Assembly (NCBI RefSeq): GCF_021233055.1
Contig: NZ_CP089538.1
Span: forward strand, 4,356,501-4,420,500
Direction: 5' to 3'
From: Spirosoma oryzicola
GTDB taxonomy: Bacteria > Bacteroidota > Bacteroidia > Cytophagales > Spirosomataceae
Length of the DNA: 64,000 nt
Made by a program: the position numbers and the translations under genes. This document shows, in pieces, positions 44,318-53,415 of this stretch; position 1 is the stretch's first letter; each line of letters starts with the position of its first letter. The notes beneath the pieces are model-generated. The model did not search any database. It saw only the letters and a list, made by a program, of their open reading frames with translations, and was not told the DNA's origin.

Positions 44318-44947
44318 ATGCAACAATGCTGGTCACGGAGCTTACAGCGCTCCGTTCTCCTGAGCACTTGCCTGCTTTCATTACTTACCTCCTGCGAGGT
44401 GCTACGCTCTTCGGGACCGTCCCATTCGGTCAGTCGTCGCTCGGCTGGGTCCAGCACAGTGGCCCGCCGAACACCGACGGGTAAAACCCCGGCCCGACCG
44501 CCAGCAGTCCCTGCCAAGTCGGTCGGTAAAGTGGTCGATTCGCGAACGTACGAGAACCGGTACGTTCCGGAAGTCGTGAAGATAGCCCGAACGTATACCG
44601 GTACTCCCTATCGATCAGGTGGAAATACAACGGACGGTATCGACTGCTCAGGATTGGTATTTGCTGTTTTTAATACGGTAGGTTTGCGGATGCCCCGAAT
44701 TTCGTGGCAACAATCGGAAGTAGGCCGGGAAGTAGAAGTGACTGATATACTGCCCGGCGATCTGATCTTCTTCGTTCCCGATAAGGGGCAGGCTGGTTAT
44801 GTTTCGCACACAGGTATTGTAACGGAGGTCAACGGCAGTAGTAATATTCGGTTCATTCACGCATCATCGTCGCGGGGTGTTCGGGAAGATAATTTGTTTG
44901 CGGATTACTTCAAGGGGCGCTTTGTCAAAGCATTACGGCCATTTTAA
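44318..44947 (+). CDS. NlpC/P60-family cell-wall peptidase, lipoprotein
   Basis: A 209-residue lipoprotein. The signal ends in the lipobox LLTSC, so the acylated cysteine is about residue 26. A basic, proline-rich linker follows, then the NlpC/P60 domain (about 85-209) with the catalytic Cys in GIDCSGLVFAVF, the His in VSHTGIVTEV and the third polar residue in IHASSSRGV. These enzymes cleave gamma-D-glutamyl-diaminopimelate bonds in peptidoglycan. Monocistronic; a long palindromic terminator follows. Confidence 0.93.
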   Translation: MQQCWSRSLQRSVLLSTCLLSLLTSCEVLRSSGPSHSVSRRSAGSSTVARRTPTGKTPARPPAVPAKSVGKVVDSRTYENRYVPEVVKIARTYTGTPYRSGGNTTDGIDCSGLVFAVFNTVGLRMPRISWQQSEVGREVEVTDILPGDLIFFVPDKGQAGYVSHTGIVTEVNGSSNIRFIHASSSRGVREDNLFADYFKGRFVKALRPF

Positions 44948-44956
44948 GTCTACAAG

Positions 44957-45000
44957 ACGAAAAGAGGACGCTCATTAATGAGCGTCCTCTTTTCGTTTTA
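44957..45000 (+). terminator. Perfect palindromic terminator after NlpC/P60 gene
   Basis: A 40-nt perfect palindrome (44957-44996), 20-bp arms, then TTTTA; flanked by T-rich ends on both strands, so it may serve the convergent GIY-YIG gene too. Confidence 0.85.
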
Positions 45001-45026
45001 CAATTATTTTATCTCGCCAGCAAGAA

Positions 45027-45281
45027 CTATACGGCTGGCTGCGGATTGTTGATTAGTTCTTCCCAATAAACTCGGTCCTTGTTTTTGAGCTTCATCTCTA
45101 AGCTTAAGGCTTCATTACGCGTAGCAAACTGCCTTGTGAATTTAACTTCCCACGGCTTACCCTCGGCTGTAGCTGGGTTTGTTTTGGCATTGTGTTGCCA
45201 CAACGTGATTTTCAGGTCTTTCGACTGACCGATAAAATATTGATCAGTTGATGGGCTGTAGATGATATAAACCGTATGCAT
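45027..45281 (-). CDS. GIY-YIG domain protein (UPF0213-like)
   Basis: An 84-residue single GIY-YIG domain. The motif begins HTVYIIYSPSTDQYFIGQSKDLKITLWQHN, where YIIYS and YFIG match the GIY and YIG segments (weakened to VYI and FIG); the rest, FATRNEALSLEMKLKN, contains the conserved Glu of the active site. Small stand-alone proteins of this type (YhbQ-like) have no proven activity, though the domain is a nuclease in UvrC and homing endonucleases. The tRNA-Ala lies about 170 bp away on the other strand. Confidence 0.85.
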   Translation of the reverse strand: MHTVYIIYSPSTDQYFIGQSKDLKITLWQHNAKTNPATAEGKPWEVKFTRQFATRNEALSLEMKLKNKDRVYWEELINNPQPAV

Positions 45282-45389
45282 GAGATGTCGTATACTATTA
45301 TCAAAGCTACGTAATTGTTAACATAAAACAAACCTGGTCAAGTGTAAGCGGTTTCAGGTATCGGCCGATTTAACTTTTTTAACCAGCAA

Positions 45390-45421
45390 TTTGGGCTAGT
45401 CTATTTTTTTTCTAATCTTTG
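45390..45421 (+). promoter_or_regulatory. Promoter of tRNA-Ala
   Basis: TTTG (45390-45393), 20 nt, AATCTTTG (45414-45421), one base off TAnnTTTG. The tRNA starts 33 nt further on. Confidence 0.5.
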
Positions 45422-45453
45422 CAGCCACAAAACCGCCACCAAGTGGTTTTTGA

Positions 45454-45527
45454 GGGGGTATAGCTCAGTTGGCTAGAGCGCTACAATGGCATTGTAGAGG
45501 CCGTCGGTTCGAATCCGACTATCTCCA
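45454..45527 (+). tRNA. tRNA-Ala (anticodon GGC)
   Basis: A 74-nt class I tRNA. Acceptor GGGGGTA (45454-45460) pairs with TATCTCC (45520-45526) using two G-U pairs; D arm AGCTCAGTTGGCTAGAGC; anticodon stem CTACA/TGTAG with anticodon GGC at 45488-45490 and T33; T arm GTCGG-TTCGAAT-CCGAC; discriminator A. CCA is not encoded (ACCC). Confidence 0.95.
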
Positions 45528-45551
45528 CCCTACTGCATACTATCGGCTTTT

Positions 45552-45584
45552 AAGTCTGCTACATACCGTGGCAGACTTTTTTTA
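45552..45584 (+). terminator. Terminator after tRNA-Ala
   Basis: AAGTCTGC (45552-45559) pairs with GCAGACTT (45571-45578), followed by a long T-run. Confidence 0.75.
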
Positions 45585-45986
45585 TTGCACGTTCATTAAA
45601 TATAACTTTCTCAATATTATTTATTCATTATCAAACTATCACTGTATAAATATTTATAAGTAATAACTGCAAACTCAATATCACACTTTCATCATATTTA
45701 AAATATTATACCAACAATACTTATTTATCTAATATAAAATTACTCTACTTAAAACTATTAAAGCATAATTTTTCTCATAAGACGAAAAAGATTAAATCCG
45801 TATTAATACTCCTTCCGTATGTGTCGTCATTAGAGAAGTAGTTCCTCCCACAGACTGCAGCTGTTTACAGGTTCGCTACACGCTCCACTGAGTTGATGAA
45901 AGTCTGATTCTGTCCTACTCAACGGACGGCGTGTCTTTCATACCCGAAACCAATCGTTCCATAGTATCAATCAGCTCAATAAGCCA
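45585..45986. other. AT-rich intergenic spacer before the subtilase
   Basis: About 400 bp with no ORF, tRNA or clear promoter that I can support. A short stretch near 45860-45945 is less AT-rich and probably includes the 5' leader of the subtilase gene, but no promoter match is convincing. Confidence 0.4.
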
Positions 45987-48695
45987 ATGAAACAATTTCT
46001 AACATTGTTAGTGCTCTTTATTTTGTCTGTTCAGTCTATTTGGGCACAGGCAGTAGTCGATCCAGAGTTGCAAGACGCATTACGTACCAATCCACTGGCC
46101 CAAGTCATCGTTACGTTTAAAGGTGACGCAGCACCATTACCAACTCAGGTTGATCTTCTGCGCCAGATAGGGATTACAAAGGGCGTAACGCTTAAATCCC
46201 TTCCCATTGCGGGTATCTTGGCAACTGCTGCCCAAGTAAACGCATTATCGATGAGCGCAGAGGTCAAATCACTTTATCTCAACAAAAGACTTAATTACTA
46301 TAACTACGACGCCACTCATCTAACGGGTGTAAAGCGGTTACGGGCTGACAAAACGATGACCGCGTCGAACAAAGGACTACCTATTTCCGGAAAAGGAATT
46401 GGCGTGCTTATCAACGACAGCGGTGTTGACGGTACGCACGACGACATCAAATTTGGGACGCATCTGGTACAAAACACGCTGGGCACAACCAATTTGAACT
46501 CGCTGAATTCGCTTCTCCCGGTCAGCTATATCGAAGGCGTTCCCAATACAGATTCAAACTCAGGTCATGGAACGCATTGCGCTGGCACGGTAGGCGGGAA
46601 TGGGGCAAAATCCAACGGAAAGTACGAAGGTGTTGCTCCCGGTGCCTCTCTGCTTGGCTACGGTTCAGGGAGTGCCCTGCTGGTGCTCGACGCTATTGGC
46701 GGTTTCGATTACGCCCTGACGCATCAGTACCAGTACAATATTCGGGTGATTAGCAATTCGTTCGGGACCAGCGGGCGGTTTGATCCGAACAGCCCGATCA
46801 ACCTAGTTACTAAAAAAGCGTACGATCGCGGGATGGTCGTTGTTTTTGCCGCCGGAAACAGCGGTCCTGGCTCAGACACGCACAACCCATACGCCATCGC
46901 GCCGTGGGTTATATCGGTAGGCGCTGGCGACAAATACGGCCGATTGGCTGATTTTTCGTCACGGGGCGTAATGGGTCAGGGAGGTACGTTCAGCGTAGAT
47001 GGCGAAACGTGGACTTATAAAAACGAGCCAACGATTGTAGCACCTGGTGTAGACATTATATCAACTCGTGTGATCGGTCCGGTAGCCTCACTAGGTATTC
47101 AGACCGACATTGCACAGCTAGAGGCCGCGCATGTACCTTTCTATACGTTTATGAGCGGTACTTCTATGGCAACTCCACACGTAGCGGGTATTGTTGCTCT
47201 GATGTTGGAAGCTAAATCTTCCCTGTCTCCGGCGCAGGTCCGTCAGATTATTCAAAATACAGCGACTAATATGCCTGGCCGGCAATCCTGGGAAGTAGGA
47301 TCGGGATACGTTAACGCCTATGCCGCTGTCGATTACATTTACCGGGGTGCTAGTTTTGGGACAACGCTCAACAGCACACGAAACTTCAACAGCTCGGTTG
47401 ATTCGCAGCTTTCTACACAAGCGTTCACCGTCAACTACAACCCAGTAACCAGCAGCAGCAATCAATTTACATTTTCGGTACCTGCGGGCGTAAACAGCCT
47501 CGAAGCTAAAATAGCCGCTTTCGGATTGCTGGAGCAAACAGGTAATACGGTTGGTCTAGTGCTAGTTGATCCCAACGGTACTCAGTATCGTTCGGGAGTA
47601 CCTCTTACCTTCGCCCTGTCTACGGATCGCAATGTGGCCGTGTCATCACCCCTGGCGGGTGCCTGGACGTTGAAAGTAACCGGTATACAAGGATACGTTG
47701 GGGTGACTGAAACAATCAACGGCACGATTTCTACCCTGACGGCTAGCGGCACCAAAGGGCTAGGAGACATTGCCGGTCACGCAGCCGAAGCATCCATTAA
47801 ACTAGCGATAACCAAGCGCCTGGTCGACGGATTATACGGTGAGTTCAAACCAAACGAGTCGCTTAAGCGGATTCATTTAGCGGACTACTTGAGCATGGGC
47901 CAGGCTGTTCGTCAGTATTTTCCAACCAATGGTACAAAATCATTTTACGATGTGAACGATAGCCAGGCTTTACTAGCCGAATCGGTAACAGCACAAGGTG
48001 CATCCTTGCGGGATGGCGAACAGAAATTTATAGGCGTGATGCTGCCCCGGAGCCAGAATAATTTTGCGCCTTGGGATGATGTCAATCGGGTTTCGCTGGC
48101 TTATTCACTTGTTCAAAGTCTGGGATTACAGGAAGCAGCGCTGGCACGTTCGGGCAAACCGGTTAGTCTGACGGTTGATGGAAAAACGTTAACTCTCGAT
48201 GATGCAGCCAGCATACCGGCAGGCATGGAAGGGTACGTGAGCGTCGCGCTGGCCCTGAATCTGATCAACGCCTTCTACAGCGTTGCGCAGGGGCCGTATG
48301 ACTTAAAACCAACTCTTCGCGCCGTTTTCAAACCTTTGCAGACCGTCAGTCGCGCTGATTTCGCCGTTATTGTTACCCGCACTTTCTCGCAGTGGGAAGC
48401 CTTGGCGAAGGCGCGGGTAGCCGCCAGCCAGCCTGAATACGTATACCAGGTATCGGCGTCACCCAATCCGTTCTCGGGGCTTACAACCATCAACTACACG
48501 CTGGCGAAGGAAGAACACGTTCTGGTAGAGGTATCCAGCCTATTGGGCTATCGGCTACAAACATTGGTCAACGAGAAAAAATCAGCGGGCAGTTATCAGG
48601 TCAACTTCGACGGAAATAATCTGGTACCAGGAAGCTACATTCTGAATGTGAAAACACCAACCAGTCTGTTATCCAAACGTCTGGTTGTCAACTAA
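45987..48695 (+). CDS. Subtilisin-like serine protease with SLH-like modules and T9SS sorting signal
   Basis: A 902-residue secreted protease. Signal peptide to about residue 20 (QSIWA-QAV), an inhibitor-I9-like propeptide (about 22-105), then the S8 domain: Asp144 in VLINDSGVDGTHDD, His194 in NSGHGTHCAGTVGG, the oxyanion region FAAGNSGPG and Ser393 in FMSGTSMATPHVAGIVALML. A beta-rich domain and, from about 590 to 805, weakly conserved SLH-like stretches (DIAGHAAEASIKLAITKRLVDGLYGEFKPNESLKR; FKPLQTVSRADFAVIVTRTF) follow. The C-terminus (about 820-902) is a Por sorting domain: SPNPFSGLTTINYTL, LLGYRLQTLVNEKKSAGSYQVNFDGNNLVPGSYILNVKTP. SLH plus T9SS on one protein is uncommon. Confidence 0.92.
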   Translation: MKQFLTLLVLFILSVQSIWAQAVVDPELQDALRTNPLAQVIVTFKGDAAPLPTQVDLLRQIGITKGVTLKSLPIAGILATAAQVNALSMSAEVKSLYLNKRLNYYNYDATHLTGVKRLRADKTMTASNKGLPISGKGIGVLINDSGVDGTHDDIKFGTHLVQNTLGTTNLNSLNSLLPVSYIEGVPNTDSNSGHGTHCAGTVGGNGAKSNGKYEGVAPGASLLGYGSGSALLVLDAIGGFDYALTHQYQYNIRVISNSFGTSGRFDPNSPINLVTKKAYDRGMVVVFAAGNSGPGSDTHNPYAIAPWVISVGAGDKYGRLADFSSRGVMGQGGTFSVDGETWTYKNEPTIVAPGVDIISTRVIGPVASLGIQTDIAQLEAAHVPFYTFMSGTSMATPHVAGIVALMLEAKSSLSPAQVRQIIQNTATNMPGRQSWEVGSGYVNAYAAVDYIYRGASFGTTLNSTRNFNSSVDSQLSTQAFTVNYNPVTSSSNQFTFSVPAGVNSLEAKIAAFGLLEQTGNTVGLVLVDPNGTQYRSGVPLTFALSTDRNVAVSSPLAGAWTLKVTGIQGYVGVTETINGTISTLTASGTKGLGDIAGHAAEASIKLAITKRLVDGLYGEFKPNESLKRIHLADYLSMGQAVRQYFPTNGTKSFYDVNDSQALLAESVTAQGASLRDGEQKFIGVMLPRSQNNFAPWDDVNRVSLAYSLVQSLGLQEAALARSGKPVSLTVDGKTLTLDDAASIPAGMEGYVSVALALNLINAFYSVAQGPYDLKPTLRAVFKPLQTVSRADFAVIVTRTFSQWEALAKARVAASQPEYVYQVSASPNPFSGLTTINYTLAKEEHVLVEVSSLLGYRLQTLVNEKKSAGSYQVNFDGNNLVPGSYILNVKTPTSLLSKRLVVN

Positions 48696-48738
48696 GCGAT
48701 TCATTAAACAATTAGACAAGTAGAACAGTGATAAAAAT

Positions 48739-48775
48739 AAAAGCCCGGAAGACTATGTGTCCTCCGGGCTTTTGT
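48739..48775. terminator. Terminator hairpin at the left direct repeat
   Basis: AAAAGCCCGGA (48739-48749) pairs with TCCGGGCTTTT (48763-48773). T- and A-rich flanks allow function in both directions, for the subtilase and for the truncated gene copy. The same hairpin occurs in the right repeat (52773-52808). Confidence 0.7.
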
Positions 48776-49179
48776 ATTGACTGGTAAACTTTTTCTATTG
48801 CTCAACCATCTCGGCATCAGCCAGGATGTAGTTCAGTTCGTAGATATTGTCAGCGTTCAGCTTGAGCGTTCCATGAAAAGTCCGGCGCTCGTCCGTCTTG
48901 AACTTCTTGCCTGCTTTCTTAAACTTTAGCGACACCACCGACTCAGGACCCGCTCCTCCGCAGAAGAAACACGCGCTGTAGGGGAAAGCCGACAGTACGT
49001 ACAGGTTTGACTCCAGATCGACGGGCAACACGTAGCCGGTCAGCTCGACGGTTTTGCCGTTAAGTTTCTGGATACCTTGTCCAAATGTTGGATAAAGCAT
49101 GTATACTGATTCTTCAGCGTACCATTTCTTTTTGAACGTAACATCGCGTAAGACCTCCCACGACAGTTTCACTGGCTCA
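48740..49179. repeat. Left 440-bp direct repeat
   Basis: Identical to 52773-53212 apart from two substitutions that I can see (G/A in GCCGTTAAG versus GCCATTAAG, A/G in TGTCCAAATG versus TGTCCGAATG). It covers the terminator and the 3' part of the gene at 52828-53328. Identity stops abruptly at both ends. Confidence 0.9.
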
Positions 49180-49196
49180 TCCTTCTTACTGAGCAA
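48795..49196 (-). pseudogene. Truncated copy of the 52828-53328 gene
   Basis: The last about 127 codons match the intact gene at 52828 almost exactly (EPVKLSWEVLRDVTFKKKWY onward), but the N-terminal signal peptide is missing. Homology ends at 49179, replaced by six unrelated codons from a TTG start. Without export signal and with a poor start codon it is probably non-functional. It lies at the left end of the AT-rich island. Confidence 0.8.
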
Positions 49197-50033
49197 CGAT
49201 ATCAGCTAGTACTAAAATAAGTAACGGTTATAATCGAAACAAACGATCCACGATCTGGCTATTCAGATTATAAACCAGACTCAAGGCATTTATAAGAAAA
49301 AGATAAGTTCTCATTTCAATAGAACACTGGAAGTGCGAAACCAAGTTGTTTGGCAGCTAAATCACATATCTCGCATAATATTAAAAAAATATTATAAATA
49401 GAGTAAGAAATAGAATATAAATGCCTCATTATAAGAAGGCCATATCTATATAGAAAACTTACCAGGTTTTAGTTAAATTATTGACCTAGTTGAATTTATG
49501 TAAAAACATCTGAAACATGTCCTAAAAAATCAAGTCTTCTTAATCCTCTAAGAATTAGAACAAGCGTTATTAGACTAGCGGATATCTCATAAGTCAGCTC
49601 GAAGTCAGTCTATAATTTTCCAGAAAAGGCATTATATTATTTAAAGAATAAATTATTAAAAATTAATTTAATTATAGGATAGAACTTCGGCATTTTATAA
49701 CATTGAATAGTCTGACTATAACTGTTCTATAGCAGAACGTTATATGTATATAAAGAGCACAAAGGTATTATTTTACCAAAAACACCTTACCTATTTTGTT
49801 AATTCTATAATTAATAAAGATTATAAACTTTTACAAACTCAATTACTTCACTAAATATCAAGAGATAAACAGCATAAGAACTATTCTGCAAACTAAATAA
49901 AATTCTGCTGCTCAATTTTCGGATATATAGTTAACCAGTTATTGATGTAGCGTTAGTAAAGTCTGTATATACATGACACTACCTACTGATTTACGCCAAA
50001 ATTATAGGGACAGCAAAACACGTTTATAAGCAA
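49197..50033. other. AT-rich non-coding stretch of the island, possible gene remnant
   Basis: About 840 bp with no intact gene. Conceptual translation of the minus strand at about 49501-49615 yields, between stop codons, LRRLDFLGHVSDVFT, which resembles a stretch of family-4 glycosyltransferases (FLGHVSDV). This is only a hint of a decayed glycosyltransferase gene next to the polymerase at 50034. I see no repeats or RNA genes here. Confidence 0.3.
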
Positions 50034-51284
50034 CTATCTAAACAAATTCAGCTTATAAACAAACTTATTTTTTGGGTAATAGTATCCAATCGTAAGAAAC
50101 AAGAAGGCCATGCATTTGTAGGACATGTGAATATCAATCATAAGCATATTAATTGAGATTGTTATAACAATCATTCTGATGGCTTGATTGACTCTGGATA
50201 TCTCAAGCAATAGTGATACATAAATTAGTAATCCTAGTAGCCCGCTTTCGGTTAATATTCTTAGCCAAGATCCATCTAAAGCAGGACCCCACATACCTGG
50301 CCCTAATCCAATAATATAAGATATATATGATTCAGACCAATACTTAATAGCATACGACCATTTAGAAGCTCTGATTGACCAGCTTATATCTGAAGTATAA
50401 TAGTCAATTGGCATTTCAGGAAACTCAATGTGTATAGGGTCAATGTATGTATTATCGTAATACTCAAAAAATTGATCAACGTTATTATAATTAAACAAAT
50501 TAGAAGACCTAGCAAGTATTGGGTTCTCTAGTTGAACTATCAAAGTAAAAGATAGAGGAATAATGATAATAGCACTTACTAGTACTAATAATTTATTTTT
50601 AATCTCTTTATAAAAATAAGCAACCACAACTATAAAATAAGCTAGAGTTGGCATACGAGCACCGGTAAGTATAAGCAGAAAGAATACTACTATTAATATT
50701 ATGTGTTGATATATTTTATAAGTAAATGATGTATTATATATAATAATACAAAGGGCACACACAAGAATAGTTCCTACCTCCCATGGACCACCAGTAATTC
50801 CAATAGCTCGATTCGAAACGTCTTCATCATATCCCTCAGATGAAAACCCACCAACGATTTGCATTCTCTGCAATATAATTATCACGAAGTTTATTACTAT
50901 ATACCAGTAAGATATTTTTACTAGAGAAAATTTAGTTTTTGCAAGATAACCAATGTAAAAAAAGCTAAAGTATTCTATAAGCCTTAACGAATATAATATA
51001 TTAGATCGCCCGTATAATCCTATATTAGCTAAGTTTGACAAAGCGCCAAGGCTTATAAAGCTAAATAATAATATTTCTATCTTTGAGAAATACGTGTATT
51101 TTTTGATTGCATATATAGCTAATATAAGTAATATAACATAACTAATGAAAATGTCATCCAGACGAATACCTGTGGATTTTTCTTGCACAGGTATAATATT
51201 TATTTTAGGTATAAATAATAAAACTACCCCTATCCAGTAAATATTATCTACTAGGTTTATTCTACTTTCCTTAAAAGGTTTCAT
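50034..51284 (-). CDS. O-antigen polymerase/ligase-like membrane protein (Wzy-type)
   Basis: A 416-residue protein with about ten or eleven membrane helices and unusually AT-rich codons. The region SYIIGLGPGMWGPALDGSWLRILTESGLLGLLIYVSLLLEISR near the C-terminus has the GLG and the glycine-rich end of the O-antigen ligase/Wzy_C fold, with a large periplasmic loop before it. Such proteins polymerise or attach cell-surface polysaccharide repeats at the periplasmic face of the inner membrane. It is alone here, without transferases or flippase, and base use differs strongly from the neighbours, so horizontal acquisition is likely. Confidence 0.75.
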   Translation of the reverse strand: MKPFKESRINLVDNIYWIGVVLLFIPKINIIPVQEKSTGIRLDDIFISYVILLILAIYAIKKYTYFSKIEILLFSFISLGALSNLANIGLYGRSNILYSLRLIEYFSFFYIGYLAKTKFSLVKISYWYIVINFVIIILQRMQIVGGFSSEGYDEDVSNRAIGITGGPWEVGTILVCALCIIIYNTSFTYKIYQHIILIVVFFLLILTGARMPTLAYFIVVVAYFYKEIKNKLLVLVSAIIIIPLSFTLIVQLENPILARSSNLFNYNNVDQFFEYYDNTYIDPIHIEFPEMPIDYYTSDISWSIRASKWSYAIKYWSESYISYIIGLGPGMWGPALDGSWLRILTESGLLGLLIYVSLLLEISRVNQAIRMIVITISINMLMIDIHMSYKCMAFLFLTIGYYYPKNKFVYKLNLFR

Positions 51285-51663
51285 TACTAGAAATGTTTGT
51301 CTTGATGTGGATATGTGTTGGCGATAGGTATAGCACGAATTAATTTTTGCTATACCTATTGTATTTCCCTTAATATCGGGTTTGTATAAGATAGAAGGGA
51401 CAAATAGTTTATATTCAATCAGCTAAAGGTAGTAAAGCATAAATTAAAATAAACAAATAGAGATAAACAATAATAAATATATCACTATTCAATATCATTG
51501 ACACAACACTCCCACATTTTTTAACTATTTTACCTATATTATGAAATTTATTTTTGTTTTTTGTAACCTTAATTATTTATAAGTATACAAATTAGGTTGA
51601 AGTAGAAACGACCAGCCAATAGCCGGGCGTTTCTATCAATCAACTCTAAAATGAAGTGATTAA
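51285..51663. other. AT-rich spacer within the island
   Basis: About 380 bp without an ORF or recognisable element; strongly AT-rich. I see nothing specific in it. Confidence 0.3.
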
Positions 51664-52485
51664 TTAAGACTCGTAAGTAAAACTAGTTACTTGACCTATC
51701 ACAATGTAACCTCCTGTTTTCTTCCCCGTAATACCACCTTTGGTAGTTACACTGATAGGTAAACCACGGTTGTCACACTGGTATATGAGGTCTACTACAG
51801 ATGTACCACTACCTTCTTCCGTTGTAATCTTGGTGATGTTATTGCGACTAAACTGGTGTCCTATGCCAGGCAGCATTTGCAGACGAGTTGCGTAGTAGGG
51901 GTTATCATCACGGAATAGCAGACCATAAAAAGGGTTCAGCTTAGAATCGTGTTCATACAGCACTGTAGCGTGATTGATGTTACCTATTGACGATGACTTA
52001 ATTCTGAAAATATTATCGTTACTATACTCATATAATACATAGTCATAATCAACAACTCTCACATAACCGCTAGATGTAGAAATTGGCCGCCCTTGTATGT
52101 CCAAGTTACAGATAAACAAGGTATTTGGTGTGTATAACACGCTATCAATCTATTGGTAATAGTAAGCGTCACTCGGCTTACCGTTCGTGTAATAGTTAAA
52201 AATGGTGGCACTCCCGACTCTGTCACCCGGAGAAAGGTAATAGTCTAAACATTGGTATTGGCCATTTGGGCTATATTTTACTAAACCAACAGAGTTGTTC
52301 ATCAACCTGAAAGAAGATAACCGATTATTTAAATCGTAAGAAAATGAAATGCTGCTAACTGGATTACTAACAGTTTTCAGTCTTACCCGAAGTGGCGACA
52401 ATGTATTCATCCTATGATCTATACAAGACCATGTAAAAGCTGACAAACGTAATACTAGTAGCGTGTTTCGAAGAAAAAGTTGCAT
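51664..52485 (-). pseudogene. Lipoprotein gene interrupted by an in-frame TAG
   Basis: Two stretches in the same frame are joined by a single TAG (52152-52150): the upstream part begins at ATG 52485 with a lipobox-like end LRLSAFTWSC and ends DAYYYQ, and the downstream part reads IDSVLYTPNTLFICNLDIQGRPIS to the stop at 51664. The only in-frame start in the second part is GTG, three codons after the TAG. The whole would be a 273-residue secreted lipoprotein with YDLNNRLSSFRLM and YQCDNRGLPISVTTKGG, resembling Cytophagales proteins with repeated NNR turns. Loss by nonsense mutation is the simplest reading; sequencing error or readthrough are alternatives. Confidence 0.7.
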
Positions 52486-52772
52486 AAGTGGATATGATAA
52501 AAGATTTGTTGGCAAATCTGTGTGAAGCACTTTCCGGAAGATATAGAATAGCTACCTACGTTTGTTTCAGTTTTTCGATTTATTATTTTTTCTTTCAGTA
52601 ACCCAATCGACGATCGACGTTATCCTATGCAACTTTATTCTTATTACAATTAATGAGGTTCTGTACTTAATTTCATATGTGATATTAATTCAACTGTATG
52701 TTTGAATAGAGATCTAGTAAATATAGTTGGTTGTAGAATTCAGCTACCCCATCAATCAGCCATTAAAATATG

Positions 52773-53212
52773 AAAGCCCGGAAGACTATGTGTCCTCCGG
52801 GCTTTTGTATTGACTGGTAAACTTTTTCTATTGCTCAACCATCTCGGCATCAGCCAGGATGTAGTTCAGTTCGTAGATATTGTCAGCGTTCAGCTTGAGC
52901 GTTCCATGAAAAGTCCGGCGCTCGTCCGTCTTGAACTTCTTGCCTGCTTTCTTAAACTTTAGCGACACCACCGACTCAGGACCCGCTCCTCCGCAGAAGA
53001 AACACGCGCTGTAGGGGAAAGCCGACAGTACGTACAGGTTTGACTCCAGATCGACGGGCAACACGTAGCCGGTCAGCTCGACGGTTTTGCCATTAAGTTT
53101 CTGGATACCTTGTCCGAATGTTGGATAAAGCATGTATACTGATTCTTCAGCGTACCATTTCTTTTTGAACGTAACATCGCGTAAGACCTCCCACGACAGT
53201 TTCACTGGCTCA
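52773..53212. repeat. Right 440-bp direct repeat
   Basis: Partner of 48740-49179, offset 4033 bp, two visible differences. It contains the terminator hairpin (52773-52808) and the last about 128 codons of the intact gene below. The AT-rich island lies between the two copies. Confidence 0.9.
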
Positions 53213-53328
53213 GCAGCCGCAGCAACGGTCTTTGAAGTGACTCCACGGCCTGGGGTGACGGGTTCCAGCGGCCGGAAAGAAAATGCAACAAAACTGGCGA
53301 ATAGCAGAGCAACGAGTAAGCGGTTCAT
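52828..53328 (-). CDS. Secreted protein with CFFCGG motif, DUF3299-like
   Basis: A 166-residue protein started at ATG 53328 (an upstream TTG at 53391 would add 21 residues). The signal peptide MNRLLVALLFASFVAFSF leads to a mature protein with KLNGKTVELTGYVLPVDLESNLYVLSAFPYSACFFCGGAGPESVVSLKF, which resembles DUF3299-type periplasmic proteins, where a similar strand and cysteine or histidine cluster may bind metal. Function unknown. The 3' part is duplicated in the truncated copy at 48795. It is divergent from the sensor kinase at 53416. Confidence 0.75.
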   Translation of the reverse strand: MNRLLVALLFASFVAFSFRPLEPVTPGRGVTSKTVAAAAEPVKLSWEVLRDVTFKKKWYAEESVYMLYPTFGQGIQKLNGKTVELTGYVLPVDLESNLYVLSAFPYSACFFCGGAGPESVVSLKFKKAGKKFKTDERRTFHGTLKLNADNIYELNYILADAEMVEQ

Positions 53329-53415
53329 GGCGTTATACACAGTATGTGACAAGTGTGAAGTAAAATTACGAAATTTACTACATTTACTCAATTATTTGCT
53401 TCGATCCAACTGACG

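Noticed and set aside
45469..45663. Frame of 64 codons starting inside tRNA-Ala
   Set aside because: It begins in the tRNA gene and continues through its terminator into AT-rich DNA; no protein features.
48740..53212. IS element or integrative element with transposase or integrase
   Set aside because: No transposase, integrase, terminal inverted repeats or target-site duplication could be found; the 440-bp repeats are gene-derived.
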